From: Aggregicoccus sp. 17bor-14
Lineage (GTDB): Bacteria; Myxococcota; Myxococcia; Myxococcales; Myxococcaceae
DNA length: 64,000 bases
Direction of reading: 5' to 3'
NCBI RefSeq assembly: GCF_009659535.1
Contig: NZ_VJZZ01000012.1
Span: 186,001-250,000, forward strand
Shown: positions 35,577-43,620 of the stretch, in pieces
How positions within the stretch are numbered: position 1 is the first letter of the stretch
How the letters are laid out: each line of letters starts with the position of its first letter
Notes under the pieces: generated by a model
Seen by the model: only the letters and a program-made list of their open reading frames with translations
What the model was told of the DNA's origin: nothing
Databases searched by the model: none
Made by a program: the position numbers and the translations under genes

Positions 35577-35803
35577 TGGGTCTCTTCTGCGTGCTGGTGA
35601 GTGTGCAGGGCTTATTGGCCAGTGTGGTGTACGCGCTGGTGGGGCTCCTGGTGTTCGTGCTCGGGCTCTGGGTGTTCCGCCGGGTGATGCCCTTCGACGT
35701 GCAGAAGGAGATCGAGGTGGATCAGAACGTCGCGCTGGGCGTGGTGATGGGCGCCTTCATCATCGGGCTCGCGATGATCGTGTCCGCGGCCATCCAGGGC
35801 TAG
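35576..35803 (+). CDS. DUF350 family membrane protein
   Basis: This 75-residue protein has two hydrophobic helices (SVQGLLASVVYALVGLLVFV and VALGVVMGAFIIGLAMIVSA) joined by a short charged loop (RRVMPFDVQKEIEVDQN). That pattern and the helix-ending AxFIIGLAMI motif fit DUF350 (YjfL family), of which this is a single short unit. In other bacteria DUF350 genes sit with polyamine or glutathionylspermidine-type enzymes. The start overlaps the stop of the upstream small gene. It probably forms an oligomeric channel or scaffold, which is inference. Confidence 0.8.
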   Translation: MGLFCVLVSVQGLLASVVYALVGLLVFVLGLWVFRRVMPFDVQKEIEVDQNVALGVVMGAFIIGLAMIVSAAIQG

Positions 35804-35816
35804 GCCTCTTCCGAAC

Positions 35817-37316
35817 GTGAACCGCGCACTGCTCTTCCTCACCGTGCTGGTGGTCGCCACCTGCGGGCTCATCTACGAGCTCGTGGTGGGGGCGCTCGCG
35901 AGCTACCTGCTGGGCGACTCGGTCACCCAGTTCTCCACCGTCATCGGCGGCTACCTCTTCGCCATGGGGGTGGGCAGCTACCTGAGCCGCTTCGTGGAGC
36001 GCGGGCTCGCGCAGCGCTTCGTGGAGGTGGAGCTGGGAGTCGCGCTGCTCGGCGGCCTGTGCGCGCCGGTGCTCTTCTTCAGCTTCGGGCTCACCGACCT
36101 GTTCCGCGTGGTGCTCTACGCCACGGTGGGGCTGGTGGGCACGCTGGTGGGGCTCGAGATCCCGCTGCTCTTGCGCATCCTGCAGGACCAGCTGCGCTTC
36201 AAGGACCTGGTCTCGCAGGTGCTGACCTTCGACTACCTCGGGGCGCTCGCCGCGAGCGTGATGTTCCCGCTGCTCTTCGTGCCCAAGCTGGGCCTGGTGC
36301 GCACCTCCCTGCTCTTCGGGCTGATCAACGCGCTGGTGGGGCTCTGGAGCACCTGGCTGCTCGCGCCGGTGCTCGGCAACCCCTTGCGCCTGCGGGTGAA
36401 GGCGGTGGCGCTCTCGGTGCTGCTCTTCGTGGGGCTGCTGCTCGGAGACCGCATCACCAGCCTCGCGGAGGAGCAGCTGTACGCGGACGAGGTGGTGCAC
36501 GCGCAGACCAGCGCCTACCAGCGCATCGTGCTCACCCGCGGCAAGCGCGGCTTCTCGCTCTTCCTCAACGGCAACCTGCAGTTCGCGGCGGTGGACGAGT
36601 ACCGCTACCACGAGGCGCTGGTTCACCCGGCGATGACGCGCGCCCCGCGCCGCGCGCGCGTGCTCATCCTCGGCGGAGGTGACGGGCTCGCGGCGCGCGA
36701 GGTGCTGCGCTACCCCGAGGTGGAGTCGGTGACGCTGGTGGACCTGGACCCGGCGATGACCCGGCTGGGCACGGACTACGTGGACCTGGCGCGCCTCAAC
36801 GCGGGCAGCCTCAAGGACCCCAAGCTGCACGTGCTCAACGCGGACGCGCTGCGCTACCTCGCGGAGACGCAGGACGCGCCCTACGACGTGGCCATCGTGG
36901 ACTTCCCGGACCCCAACAACTTCTCGCTCGGCAAGCTCTACACCACGGGCTTCTACCGGCTCCTGCAGCGCCGGCTCGCCCCGGACGGGGTGGCGGTGGT
37001 GCAGAGCACGAGCCCCCTCTACGCGCGCCAGTCCTACTGGTGCGTGGAGGCCACGCTGGCGAGCGCGGGCTTCTGGACGCTGCCCTACCACGTGCTGGTG
37101 CCCTCCTTCGGTGAGTGGGGCTACGTGCTCGTCGCGCGCGCGGAGGCCCTGCCCCAGCGCGCGCTGCCGCCGGGCCTGCGCTTCCTCGACGAGGACACGC
37201 TGGCCACGCTCACGCGCTTTCCCCAGGACATTGCGCGCGTGCCGGCGGAGGTGAACCGGCTCAACAACCAGGTGCTCGTGCACTACTACGAGGACGAGTG
37301 GCGCCACTGGAACTGA
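35817..37316 (+). CDS. Membrane-anchored spermidine synthase-like aminopropyltransferase
   Basis: A GTG start 13 bp after the DUF350 gene gives 499 residues. The first ~210 residues form about seven TM helices; the rest is an aminopropyltransferase domain. It has the expected DEYRYHE (260-266), GGGDG (286-290), LVDLDP (308-312) and VDFPDPNN (361-368) motifs in place of the SDCTDP of cytosolic SpeE. The enzyme should transfer an aminopropyl group from decarboxylated AdoMet, made by the first gene of this operon, to an amine acceptor. Anchoring in the membrane suggests a lipid-linked, exported or envelope-bound acceptor. Its end overlaps the next gene by 19 bp. Confidence 0.88.
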   Translation: MNRALLFLTVLVVATCGLIYELVVGALASYLLGDSVTQFSTVIGGYLFAMGVGSYLSRFVERGLAQRFVEVELGVALLGGLCAPVLFFSFGLTDLFRVVLYATVGLVGTLVGLEIPLLLRILQDQLRFKDLVSQVLTFDYLGALAASVMFPLLFVPKLGLVRTSLLFGLINALVGLWSTWLLAPVLGNPLRLRVKAVALSVLLFVGLLLGDRITSLAEEQLYADEVVHAQTSAYQRIVLTRGKRGFSLFLNGNLQFAAVDEYRYHEALVHPAMTRAPRRARVLILGGGDGLAAREVLRYPEVESVTLVDLDPAMTRLGTDYVDLARLNAGSLKDPKLHVLNADALRYLAETQDAPYDVAIVDFPDPNNFSLGKLYTTGFYRLLQRRLAPDGVAVVQSTSPLYARQSYWCVEATLASAGFWTLPYHVLVPSFGEWGYVLVARAEALPQRALPPGLRFLDEDTLATLTRFPQDIARVPAEVNRLNNQVLVHYYEDEWRHWN

Positions 37317-38965
37317 GCCGGCGCGAGCTGCTCGCGGCCTTCCTCGGAAGCGCCGTGGCGGCGCAGGCCTGCCGCAGGCCCGAGGCCAGTGGCGCCCCCG
37401 TGCCCGGAGCACTGGTGGACCGCGCGGTGCAGTCGGGACACCGGCTGCGCGCAGGGGGCCCGCTGCCGCGCGCCGCCGAGGCGGAGCGGGTGGACGTGCT
37501 CGTCGTGGGCGCGGGCATCGCGGGTCTGAGTGCGGCGTGGCGGCTCGCGGGCGCAGGCGTCACGGACTTCCGCGTGCTCGAGCTGGACGCGAAGGCGGGC
37601 GGCACCGCGCGCTCGGGGAGGAGCGCCGTGAGCGCCTACCCCTGGGGCGCGCACTACCTGCCTGCGCCGCTCGAGTCCTCGGGGCCGGTGGTGCGGCTCT
37701 TGCGCGAGCTGGGCGCGGTGGTGGGGGAGGATGCGCGCGGGCGGCCCGAGTACGCCGAGGCGCTGCGCGTGCAGGAGCCCGAGGAGCGGCTCTTCTACCG
37801 CGGCAGCTGGTACGAGGGGCTGTATTTGCGCGCGGGCGCGAGCCCCGAGGACCTGCGCCAGCTCGCGCGCTTCGAGGCGCGCATGGCCCGCTTCGCCGCC
37901 GCGCGCGACGCGAAGGGAAGGCGCGCCTTCACCGTGCCGGTGGGCGCGTGCAGCGACGACGCGGAGTGGACGCAGCTCGACCGGCTGAGCATGGCCGCGT
38001 GGCTCGCGCAGGAGGGCTTCACCTCGCCGCGCCTGCGCTGGCTCGTGGACTACGCCTGCCGCGACGACTACGGCGCCGAGGCGGCCTTCACCAGCGCGTG
38101 GGCCGGCATCTGGTACTTCGCCGCGCGCCAGGACGGCGAGTCGCAGCAATCGGGCGCGGAGGGCTTCCTCACCTGGCCCGAGGGCAATGGGCACCTGGTG
38201 GCGGCGCTGCGCGCGGCGGCCGGAGCGCAACGCGTGCGCACCGGCGTCCTCGTGCACACGGTGGAGCCGGAGGGCGAGGGCTGGCGCGTGCATGGGCTCG
38301 AGGGCGACACCCCCCGCGCCTGGCATGCCCGGCAGGTGGTGTTCGCCGGCCCGCGCTACGTGGCCCAGCACGTGGTGGCGCCGTGGCGCGCCGAGCGCCC
38401 CGCCTGGGCGGACGCCTTCGCGTACAGCCCCTGGGTGGTGGCGAACCTGCACCTGCACCGCAAGCCCGCGGGCCGCGGCTTCCCGCTCGCCTGGGACAAC
38501 GTCCTCTACGAGAGCCGCTCGCTCGGCTACGTGGTCGCGACCCACCAGCGGCTGCAGGCGGTGGACGTGGGGCCCACCGTGCTCACCTGGTACCTGCCGC
38601 TCTCCGGCGAGGACGTGAAGGGCGAGCGCGCGCGCATGCTGTCCGCGGGCTACGCCGAGTACGAGCGCCTGGTGATGGCCGACCTCGCGGTCGCGCACCC
38701 GGGCGTGCGCGAGGACGCCGAGCGCCTGGAGGTGATGCGCTGGGGCCACGCCATGGTGCGCCCGCGCGTAGGCTTCCTCTGGGGTGGCGCGCGCGAGGCC
38801 GCCGGGCGCAGCCTCAGCGCGGGAGCGGGGCCCAGCCTCCACTTCGCCCACAGCGACCTGGGCGGGCTCGCGCTCTTCGAGGAGGCCCAGTGGCACGGGG
38901 TGCGCGCCGCGGAGGCCGCGCTCGCGGGGCTGGGCCGGGCGCCCTCCGGCTCGAGCTGGCTCTAG
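37298..38965 (+). CDS. Tat-exported FAD-dependent amine-oxidase-like protein
   Basis: GTG 37298 starts inside the previous gene and gives 555 residues. The N-terminus reads MAPLELSRRELLAAFLGSAV, a twin-arginine signal (SRRELL), followed by AQAC, a weak lipobox, so it may be a Tat lipoprotein. The FAD motif is VVGAGIAGLSAAWRLAG (70-86), and the C-terminal half has DNVLYESRSLGYVVATHQ and HSDLGGLALFEEAQWHG. The fold resembles amine/polyamine oxidases and phytoene-desaturase-like enzymes. Export of a folded flavoprotein next to an aminopropyltransferase suggests oxidation of a polyamine product in the periplasm. The substrate is inferred from context only. Confidence 0.82.
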   Translation: MAPLELSRRELLAAFLGSAVAAQACRRPEASGAPVPGALVDRAVQSGHRLRAGGPLPRAAEAERVDVLVVGAGIAGLSAAWRLAGAGVTDFRVLELDAKAGGTARSGRSAVSAYPWGAHYLPAPLESSGPVVRLLRELGAVVGEDARGRPEYAEALRVQEPEERLFYRGSWYEGLYLRAGASPEDLRQLARFEARMARFAAARDAKGRRAFTVPVGACSDDAEWTQLDRLSMAAWLAQEGFTSPRLRWLVDYACRDDYGAEAAFTSAWAGIWYFAARQDGESQQSGAEGFLTWPEGNGHLVAALRAAAGAQRVRTGVLVHTVEPEGEGWRVHGLEGDTPRAWHARQVVFAGPRYVAQHVVAPWRAERPAWADAFAYSPWVVANLHLHRKPAGRGFPLAWDNVLYESRSLGYVVATHQRLQAVDVGPTVLTWYLPLSGEDVKGERARMLSAGYAEYERLVMADLAVAHPGVREDAERLEVMRWGHAMVRPRVGFLWGGAREAAGRSLSAGAGPSLHFAHSDLGGLALFEEAQWHGVRAAEAALAGLGRAPSGSSWL

Positions 38966-38982
38966 CGCCGGCCCCGCCCGCA

Positions 38983-39066
38983 GCCTGCCTGCCTGGAGAC
39001 GGGCCAGTGGGCCCTGGCCCGCGGACGGGGGACTGTCTTCTGCACTTGCCGTGTTGGCAGGCAGGC
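38983..39066. repeat. Long-range inverted repeat upstream of the Lrp gene
   Basis: GCCTGCCTGCC at 38983-38993 is perfectly complementary to GGCAGGCAGGC at 39056-39066. The two arms are 62 bp apart and enclose a smaller hairpin. The right arm overlaps a possible promoter. It may be an operator pair bound by an oligomeric regulator, or part of an RNA structure. Confidence 0.4.
39001..39020 (+). terminator. Hairpin after the polyamine-type operon
   Basis: Seven-bp arms GGGCCAG and CTGGCCC enclose a TGGGCC loop, 35 bp after the FAD oxidoreductase stop. No T-run follows. Confidence 0.45.
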
Positions 39067-39074
39067 AATACATT
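39046..39074 (+). promoter_or_regulatory. Possible sigma-70-type promoter of the Lrp/aminotransferase operon
   Basis: TTGCCG and TACATT are separated by 17 bp (4/6 matches to each consensus box). This lies 39 bp before the Lrp start. A short AT-rich palindrome, CTTAT-TTTT-ATAAG at 39097-39110, lies between it and the ATG. That palindrome is unusual in this GC-rich sequence and could be a site for the Lrp protein itself. Confidence 0.35.
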
Positions 39075-39112
39075 CCTCGCGAAGCTGCCCCGGCACCTTA
39101 TTTTTATAAGCC

Positions 39113-39589
39113 ATGGACGACCTCGACCTCAAGTTGTTGGATTTGCTGCAGAGCGACGGCCGTCGCACGCAGCTCGAGCTCAGCCGCGAGGTGGGCCTCA
39201 GCCAGCCGGCCGTGGCGGAGCGCATCCGCAAGCTGGAGGGGCGCGGGGTCATCACCGGGTACGCGGCGCGCGTGGACGCGGCGCGCCTGGGCAAGGACAT
39301 CACCGCCTTCATCGGCGTGAGCATCGAGCACCCGAAGTACTTCGAGGGCTTCGCGAAGAAGGTGCTCACGATGACCGACGTGCTCGAGGCGCACCGGGTG
39401 GCGGGCCAGGACAGCTACCTGCTCAAGGTCCGCACGGACAACACGGGCACCCTGGACACGCTGCTCGTGGACAACCTGCGCACCATCCCCGGCGTCACCC
39501 GCACGCACACCACCATCGTCCTCTCCTCGATGAAGGAGACGACGCACGTGCACCCCGCCAAGCGACTTCTCGAAGGAGACCGGCCATGA
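39113..39589 (+). CDS. Lrp/AsnC family transcriptional regulator
   Basis: This 158-residue protein has an N-terminal HTH (LLDLLQSDGRRTQLELSREV, LSQPAVAERIRKLEGRGVI) and a C-terminal RAM ligand-binding domain (VLEAHRVAGQDSYLLKVRTD, TIPGVTRTHTTIVLSS). Such proteins sense amino acids and regulate amino acid metabolism, usually including the adjacent gene. The stop codon overlaps the ATG of the aminotransferase gene (ATGA), and the leader contains an AT-rich palindrome suited to autoregulation. Confidence 0.93.
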   Translation: MDDLDLKLLDLLQSDGRRTQLELSREVGLSQPAVAERIRKLEGRGVITGYAARVDAARLGKDITAFIGVSIEHPKYFEGFAKKVLTMTDVLEAHRVAGQDSYLLKVRTDNTGTLDTLLVDNLRTIPGVTRTHTTIVLSSMKETTHVHPAKRLLEGDRP

Positions 39590-40812
39590 GCCTCGCCGCC
39601 CCGCTTCCCATGAACACCGTGAATCCCGCCACGCCCATGACCCTGCCGCTGGCCTCGCGCATGTCGCGCATGACCACCTCCGCCGTGCGCGAGATCCTCA
39701 AGGTCGCCGAGCGCCCGGACATCCTCTCCTTCGCCGGCGGCCTGCCCGCCCCCGAGCTCTTCCCGGTGGACGCCATCGCGCGCGCCCACGCGGACGTGCT
39801 CGCCACCGAGGGCGCCCAGGCGATGCAGTACAGCATCACCGAGGGCTTCCTCCCGCTGCGCGAGCACATCAGCGCGCTGCTCGCCCAGCGCGGCATCTCG
39901 GCCAGCCCCGAGCGCATCCTCGTCACCAACGGCTCGCAGCAGGGCATCGACCTGGTGGGCAAGGTGCTGCTCAACGCCGGGGACCGCGTGGCGGTGGAGA
40001 ACCCCAGCTACCTCGCCGCGCTGCAGAGCCTCGGCGGCTACGAGGTGCAGTTCGACCCCGTGCCCAGCGACGCCGAGGGCATGCAGGTGGAGGCGCTGGA
40101 GGCCATGCTCAAGGGCCCCACGCCCCCGCGCCTCATCTACGTGGTGCCGGACTTCCACAACCCCACCGGCCGGCAGCTATCCCTCGCGCGCCGCAAGCGC
40201 CTCGTGCAGCTCGCGCAGACCTACCGCGTGCCCATCCTCGAGGACGACCCCTACGGCGAGCTGCGCTTCACCGGCCAGGCGCTGCCCAAGCTCGCGGCGC
40301 TCGATGACCAGGGCGTGGTCATCTACCTGAGCACCTTCTCCAAGACGCTCGCGCCCGGCCTGCGCGTGGGCTGGATGGTCGCGCCGCCCAGCCTCCTCAA
40401 GGGCTTCACCATCGCCAAGCAGGCGAGCGACCTGCACACCGGCACCCTCTCGCAGCGCGCGATCGCGCGGCTGCTGCAGACCTTCGACTACGCGGGCCAC
40501 ATCGGCATGCTGCGCCAGGTGTACGGCGAGCGCTGCAACACCATGCTCGAGTCGCTCACCGAGCACATGCCCGCGGGCAGCCAGTGGACCGCGCCCGCAG
40601 GCGGCATGTTCGTGTGGGTGGAGTTCCCCGAGGGCCTCAGCGCGGACAAGCTCTTCCACGCCGCGCTCGCGCAGAAGGTGGCCTTCGTGCCCGGCAGCCC
40701 CTTCTTCGCGGGCCCCTCCAACGGCCGCTTCCTGCGCCTCAACTACTCCAACCGCACCCCGGAGCTCATCCGCGAAGGCATGGCCCGCCTCGGCCGCGTC
40801 ACGCGCGCCTGA
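39586..40812 (+). CDS. PLP-dependent aminotransferase (LysN/ARO8-like, class I/II)
   Basis: ATG 39586 overlaps the Lrp stop; the product is 408 residues. The family pattern is FAGGLPAPELFPVDAI, NGSQQGIDLVGKVL, PDFHNPTGRQLSLARRKRL and the PLP-Lys segment STFSKTLAPGLRVGWMV. This resembles 2-aminoadipate/aromatic/branched-chain aminotransferases of the LysN-MocR group, without the MocR HTH. It probably transaminates a large neutral or dicarboxylic amino acid, with expression set by the coupled Lrp protein. The exact substrate is unknown. A palindromic repeat follows. Confidence 0.93.
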   Translation: MSLAAPLPMNTVNPATPMTLPLASRMSRMTTSAVREILKVAERPDILSFAGGLPAPELFPVDAIARAHADVLATEGAQAMQYSITEGFLPLREHISALLAQRGISASPERILVTNGSQQGIDLVGKVLLNAGDRVAVENPSYLAALQSLGGYEVQFDPVPSDAEGMQVEALEAMLKGPTPPRLIYVVPDFHNPTGRQLSLARRKRLVQLAQTYRVPILEDDPYGELRFTGQALPKLAALDDQGVVIYLSTFSKTLAPGLRVGWMVAPPSLLKGFTIAKQASDLHTGTLSQRAIARLLQTFDYAGHIGMLRQVYGERCNTMLESLTEHMPAGSQWTAPAGGMFVWVEFPEGLSADKLFHAALAQKVAFVPGSPFFAGPSNGRFLRLNYSNRTPELIREGMARLGRVTRA

Positions 40813-40849
40813 GCCTGCCGCTCCAGTGAGCGCAGCCCGCGCGCCCGTC

Positions 40850-40883
40850 CCCTCTCCCCCTGGGAGAGGGCCGGGGTGAGGGA
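40850..40883. repeat. Dispersed palindromic repeat, copy 2
   Basis: CCCTCTCCC and GGGAGAGGG arms with a CCT loop are followed by CCGGGGTGAGGGA. It lies 37 bp after the aminotransferase stop. Confidence 0.7.
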
Positions 40884-40951
40884 TTGCGCCGTCGAGCGTG
40901 CCCGCAAAGCGACCAGCCGGCCGCTTCATGCCGCAGCCGTACTCCCGGTCC

Positions 40952-40957
40952 TAGCTT
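40952..40957 (+). promoter_or_regulatory. -10-like element TAGCTT before uvrA2
   Basis: TAGCTT, preceded by GGTCC, ends 20 nt before the ATG. Here a GGGAGG ribosome site lies between the element and the start codon, so a short leader rather than a leaderless mRNA is predicted. Confidence 0.3.
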
Positions 40958-40977
40958 GAGCCAGGACGGGAGGCCTC

Positions 40978-43596
40978 ATGGCGAAGCTGCGCAGCGTCCA
41001 GCCGCACGACGAGCATCGAGAAGAGTCCCGAGAAGACGCCCATGAGCGCGCCCGCTTCGTGCGGGTGCGCGGCGCGCGCCAGCACAACCTCAAGGACGTG
41101 GACGTGGACATCCCGCGCGAGGCGCTGGTGGTGTTCACGGGCGTCTCCGGCTCGGGCAAGAGCTCGCTCGCCTTCGGCACCCTCTACGCCGAGGCGCAGC
41201 GCCGCTACTTCGAGTCGGTGGCCCCGTACGCGCGCCGCCTCATCGACCAGGTGGGCGTGCCCGAGGTGGATGCCATCGAGGGGCTGCCGCCGGCGGTCGC
41301 GCTGCAGCAGCACCGCGGCGCGCCCACCTCGCGCTCGAGCGTGGGCAGCGTCACCACCATCAACAACTCGCTGCGCCTGCTCTACTCGCGCGCCGGCACC
41401 TACCCGCGCGGCCAGGAGCACCTGGACGCCGAGGCCTTCAGCCCCAACACGCCCGCGGGCGCGTGCCCGCGCTGCCACGGCCTGGGGCGCGTGTACGAGG
41501 TGACCGAGCGCTCCATGGTGCCGGACGACTCGCTCACCATCCGCGAGCGCGCCATCGCCGCGTGGCCCCCCGCATGGCACGGGCAGAACCTGCGCGACAT
41601 CCTCGTCTCGCTCGGCTACGACGTGGACCGCCCCTGGCGCGAGCTGCCGAAGAAGGACCGCGACTGGATCCTCTTCACCGACGAGCAGCCCCAGGTGCCG
41701 GTGTATCCGGGCTACACGCCGGCCGAGACGCGAAGGGCCCTCAAGCGCGGCGAGGAGCCCAACTACCTGGGCACCTTCACCAGCGCGCAGAAGTACGTGC
41801 TGCAGACCTTCGCCACCACCCAGAGCGCGCTGATGAAGCGGCGCGTGAGCCAGTACATGGTGAGCGGCGAGTGCCCGCTGTGCGAGGGCAAGCGGCTCAA
41901 GCGCGAGTCGCTCTCCGTCACCTTCGCGGGGCTGGACATCGGCGAGCTCTCGCGCCTGCCGCTCACCCGCGTCTCCGAGCTGCTCAAGCCGATGACCGAC
42001 GGCACGGCCACCGGCGCGGCGAAGCTGCAGCGCGAGCACCCGGAGAAGGCGCTCGTCGCCGAGCGCATCGCGAAGGACCTTTGCGGGCGCATCAAGGTCC
42101 TCATCGAGCTGGGGCTGGGCTACCTCACGCTCGAGCGCAGCACGCCCACGCTGTCCCCCGGAGAGCTGCAGCGGCTGCGGCTCGCAACCCAGGTGCGCAG
42201 CAACCTCTTCGGCGTGGTGTACGTGCTGGACGAGCCCAGTGCGGGCCTGCACCCCGCGGACACCGAGGCGCTGCTGCGCGCGCTGGACCAGCTCAAGGGC
42301 GCGGGCAACTCGCTCTTCGTGGTGGAGCACGAGGTGGACGTCATCCGCCACGCGGACTGGATCGTGGACGTGGGGCCGCTCGCGGGCCAGCACGGCGGGC
42401 GCATCCTCTACAGCGGGCCCACCGAGGGCCTGCGCCGGGTAGAGGCCTCGCACACGCGGCGCTACCTCTTCGAGGGAGGCCCTGACTTCCGGCGCACCCC
42501 GCGCACTGCGCGCGGCTGGCTGCGCCTGGAGGGCGTGTCGCGCAACAACCTGCACGGCCTGGACGCCGCGTTCCCGCTCGGCGTCTTCACCAGCGTCACC
42601 GGCGTGTCCGGCTCGGGCAAGAGCAGCCTGGTGAGCCAGGTGCTGGTGGAGCTGGTGGGGCAGCACCTGGGCCACGAGGTGGACGTGGGCGCGGAGGAGG
42701 AGGGTGTCGACGAGCTGGAGCGCACCGTCATCGTCACGCGCGGCGGGCGCATCGTGCCCACGCCGGGGGAGGGGATGGATCAGATCAAGCGCCTGGTGCG
42801 CGTGGACCAGCGGCCCATCGGCCGCACGCCGCGCTCCAACCTCGCCACCTACACCGGGCTCTTCGACGGGGTGCGCAAGGTGTTCGCCGCGACGAAGGAG
42901 GCCCGCGCGCGGCACTACGACGTGGGGCGCTTCTCCTTCAACGTGGCCAAGGGGCGCTGCGAGACCTGCGAGGGCGAGGGCTTCGTGATGGTGGAGCTCA
43001 TCTTCCTGCCCAGCGTGTACGCGCCGTGTCCCACCTGCCACGGTGCCCGCTACAACGCGAAGACGCTGGAGATCCGCTACCGGGGCAAGAACATCGCCGA
43101 GGTGCTGGGGATGACGGTCGACGAGGCCCACGCCTTCTTCGTGGAGGAGGGGGCCGTGCACCGCTCGCTGGGCGTGCTGCGCGAGGTGGGCCTGGGCTAC
43201 CTGCGCCTGGGGCAGCCCGCGACGGAGCTCTCCGGCGGAGAGGCGCAGCGCATCAAGCTCGCCACGGAGCTGCAGCGCCAGCAGCGCGGCAACACGCTCT
43301 ACGTGCTGGACGAGCCCACCACCGGGCTCCACCCGGCGGACGTGGAGAAGCTGATGGCGCAGCTGCAGGGGCTGGTGGACGCGGGCAACACCGTGGTGCT
43401 GGTGGAGCACGACATGAGCGTCATCGCGCAGAGCGACTGGGTCATCGACATGGGTCCGGGCGCGGGCGAGGACGGAGGGCACATCGTGGCGCAGGGCACC
43501 CCTGCGCAGGTGTCCGCCTCGAAGAAGAGCCGCACCGCGCCCTTCCTCTCGCGGGTCCTGAGTCCTCCCGCTCCTCCGGGGAGAGGGGCGGGGTGA
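40978..43596 (+). CDS. uvrA: Class II UvrA-like excinuclease ABC subunit A
   Basis: This 872-residue protein is shorter than housekeeping UvrA (about 940) and, from the sequence after the first Walker A (GVSGSGKSSLAFGTLYAEAQ), lacks the UvrB-interaction insert; it fits class II (UvrA2/DrrC-like). Two ABC cassettes are complete, with signatures LSPGELQRLRLA and LSGGEAQRIKLA, Walker B VLDEPSAGLHPAD and VLDEPTTGLHPAD, and a second Walker A GVSGSGKSS. Zinc-module Cys pairs (CPRCHG, CPLCEG, CETCEG, CPTCHG) are intact. Class II proteins are linked to drug tolerance or backup repair. The last residues (PPAPPGRGAG) and the stop are encoded by a copy of the dispersed repeat. Confidence 0.9.
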   Translation: MAKLRSVQPHDEHREESREDAHERARFVRVRGARQHNLKDVDVDIPREALVVFTGVSGSGKSSLAFGTLYAEAQRRYFESVAPYARRLIDQVGVPEVDAIEGLPPAVALQQHRGAPTSRSSVGSVTTINNSLRLLYSRAGTYPRGQEHLDAEAFSPNTPAGACPRCHGLGRVYEVTERSMVPDDSLTIRERAIAAWPPAWHGQNLRDILVSLGYDVDRPWRELPKKDRDWILFTDEQPQVPVYPGYTPAETRRALKRGEEPNYLGTFTSAQKYVLQTFATTQSALMKRRVSQYMVSGECPLCEGKRLKRESLSVTFAGLDIGELSRLPLTRVSELLKPMTDGTATGAAKLQREHPEKALVAERIAKDLCGRIKVLIELGLGYLTLERSTPTLSPGELQRLRLATQVRSNLFGVVYVLDEPSAGLHPADTEALLRALDQLKGAGNSLFVVEHEVDVIRHADWIVDVGPLAGQHGGRILYSGPTEGLRRVEASHTRRYLFEGGPDFRRTPRTARGWLRLEGVSRNNLHGLDAAFPLGVFTSVTGVSGSGKSSLVSQVLVELVGQHLGHEVDVGAEEEGVDELERTVIVTRGGRIVPTPGEGMDQIKRLVRVDQRPIGRTPRSNLATYTGLFDGVRKVFAATKEARARHYDVGRFSFNVAKGRCETCEGEGFVMVELIFLPSVYAPCPTCHGARYNAKTLEIRYRGKNIAEVLGMTVDEAHAFFVEEGAVHRSLGVLREVGLGYLRLGQPATELSGGEAQRIKLATELQRQQRGNTLYVLDEPTTGLHPADVEKLMAQLQGLVDAGNTVVLVEHDMSVIAQSDWVIDMGPGAGEDGGHIVAQGTPAQVSASKKSRTAPFLSRVLSPPAPPGRGAG

Positions 43597-43599
43597 GGA
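43565..43599. repeat. Dispersed palindromic repeat, copy 3 (diverged)
   Basis: A CTCCTCCGGGGAGAGGGG core followed by CGGGGTGAGGA is a diverged copy of the repeat. It overlaps the final codons and stop of uvrA2. Confidence 0.5.
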
Positions 43600-43620
43600 G
43601 GCCGGGCGAAGCCGTGTCCC

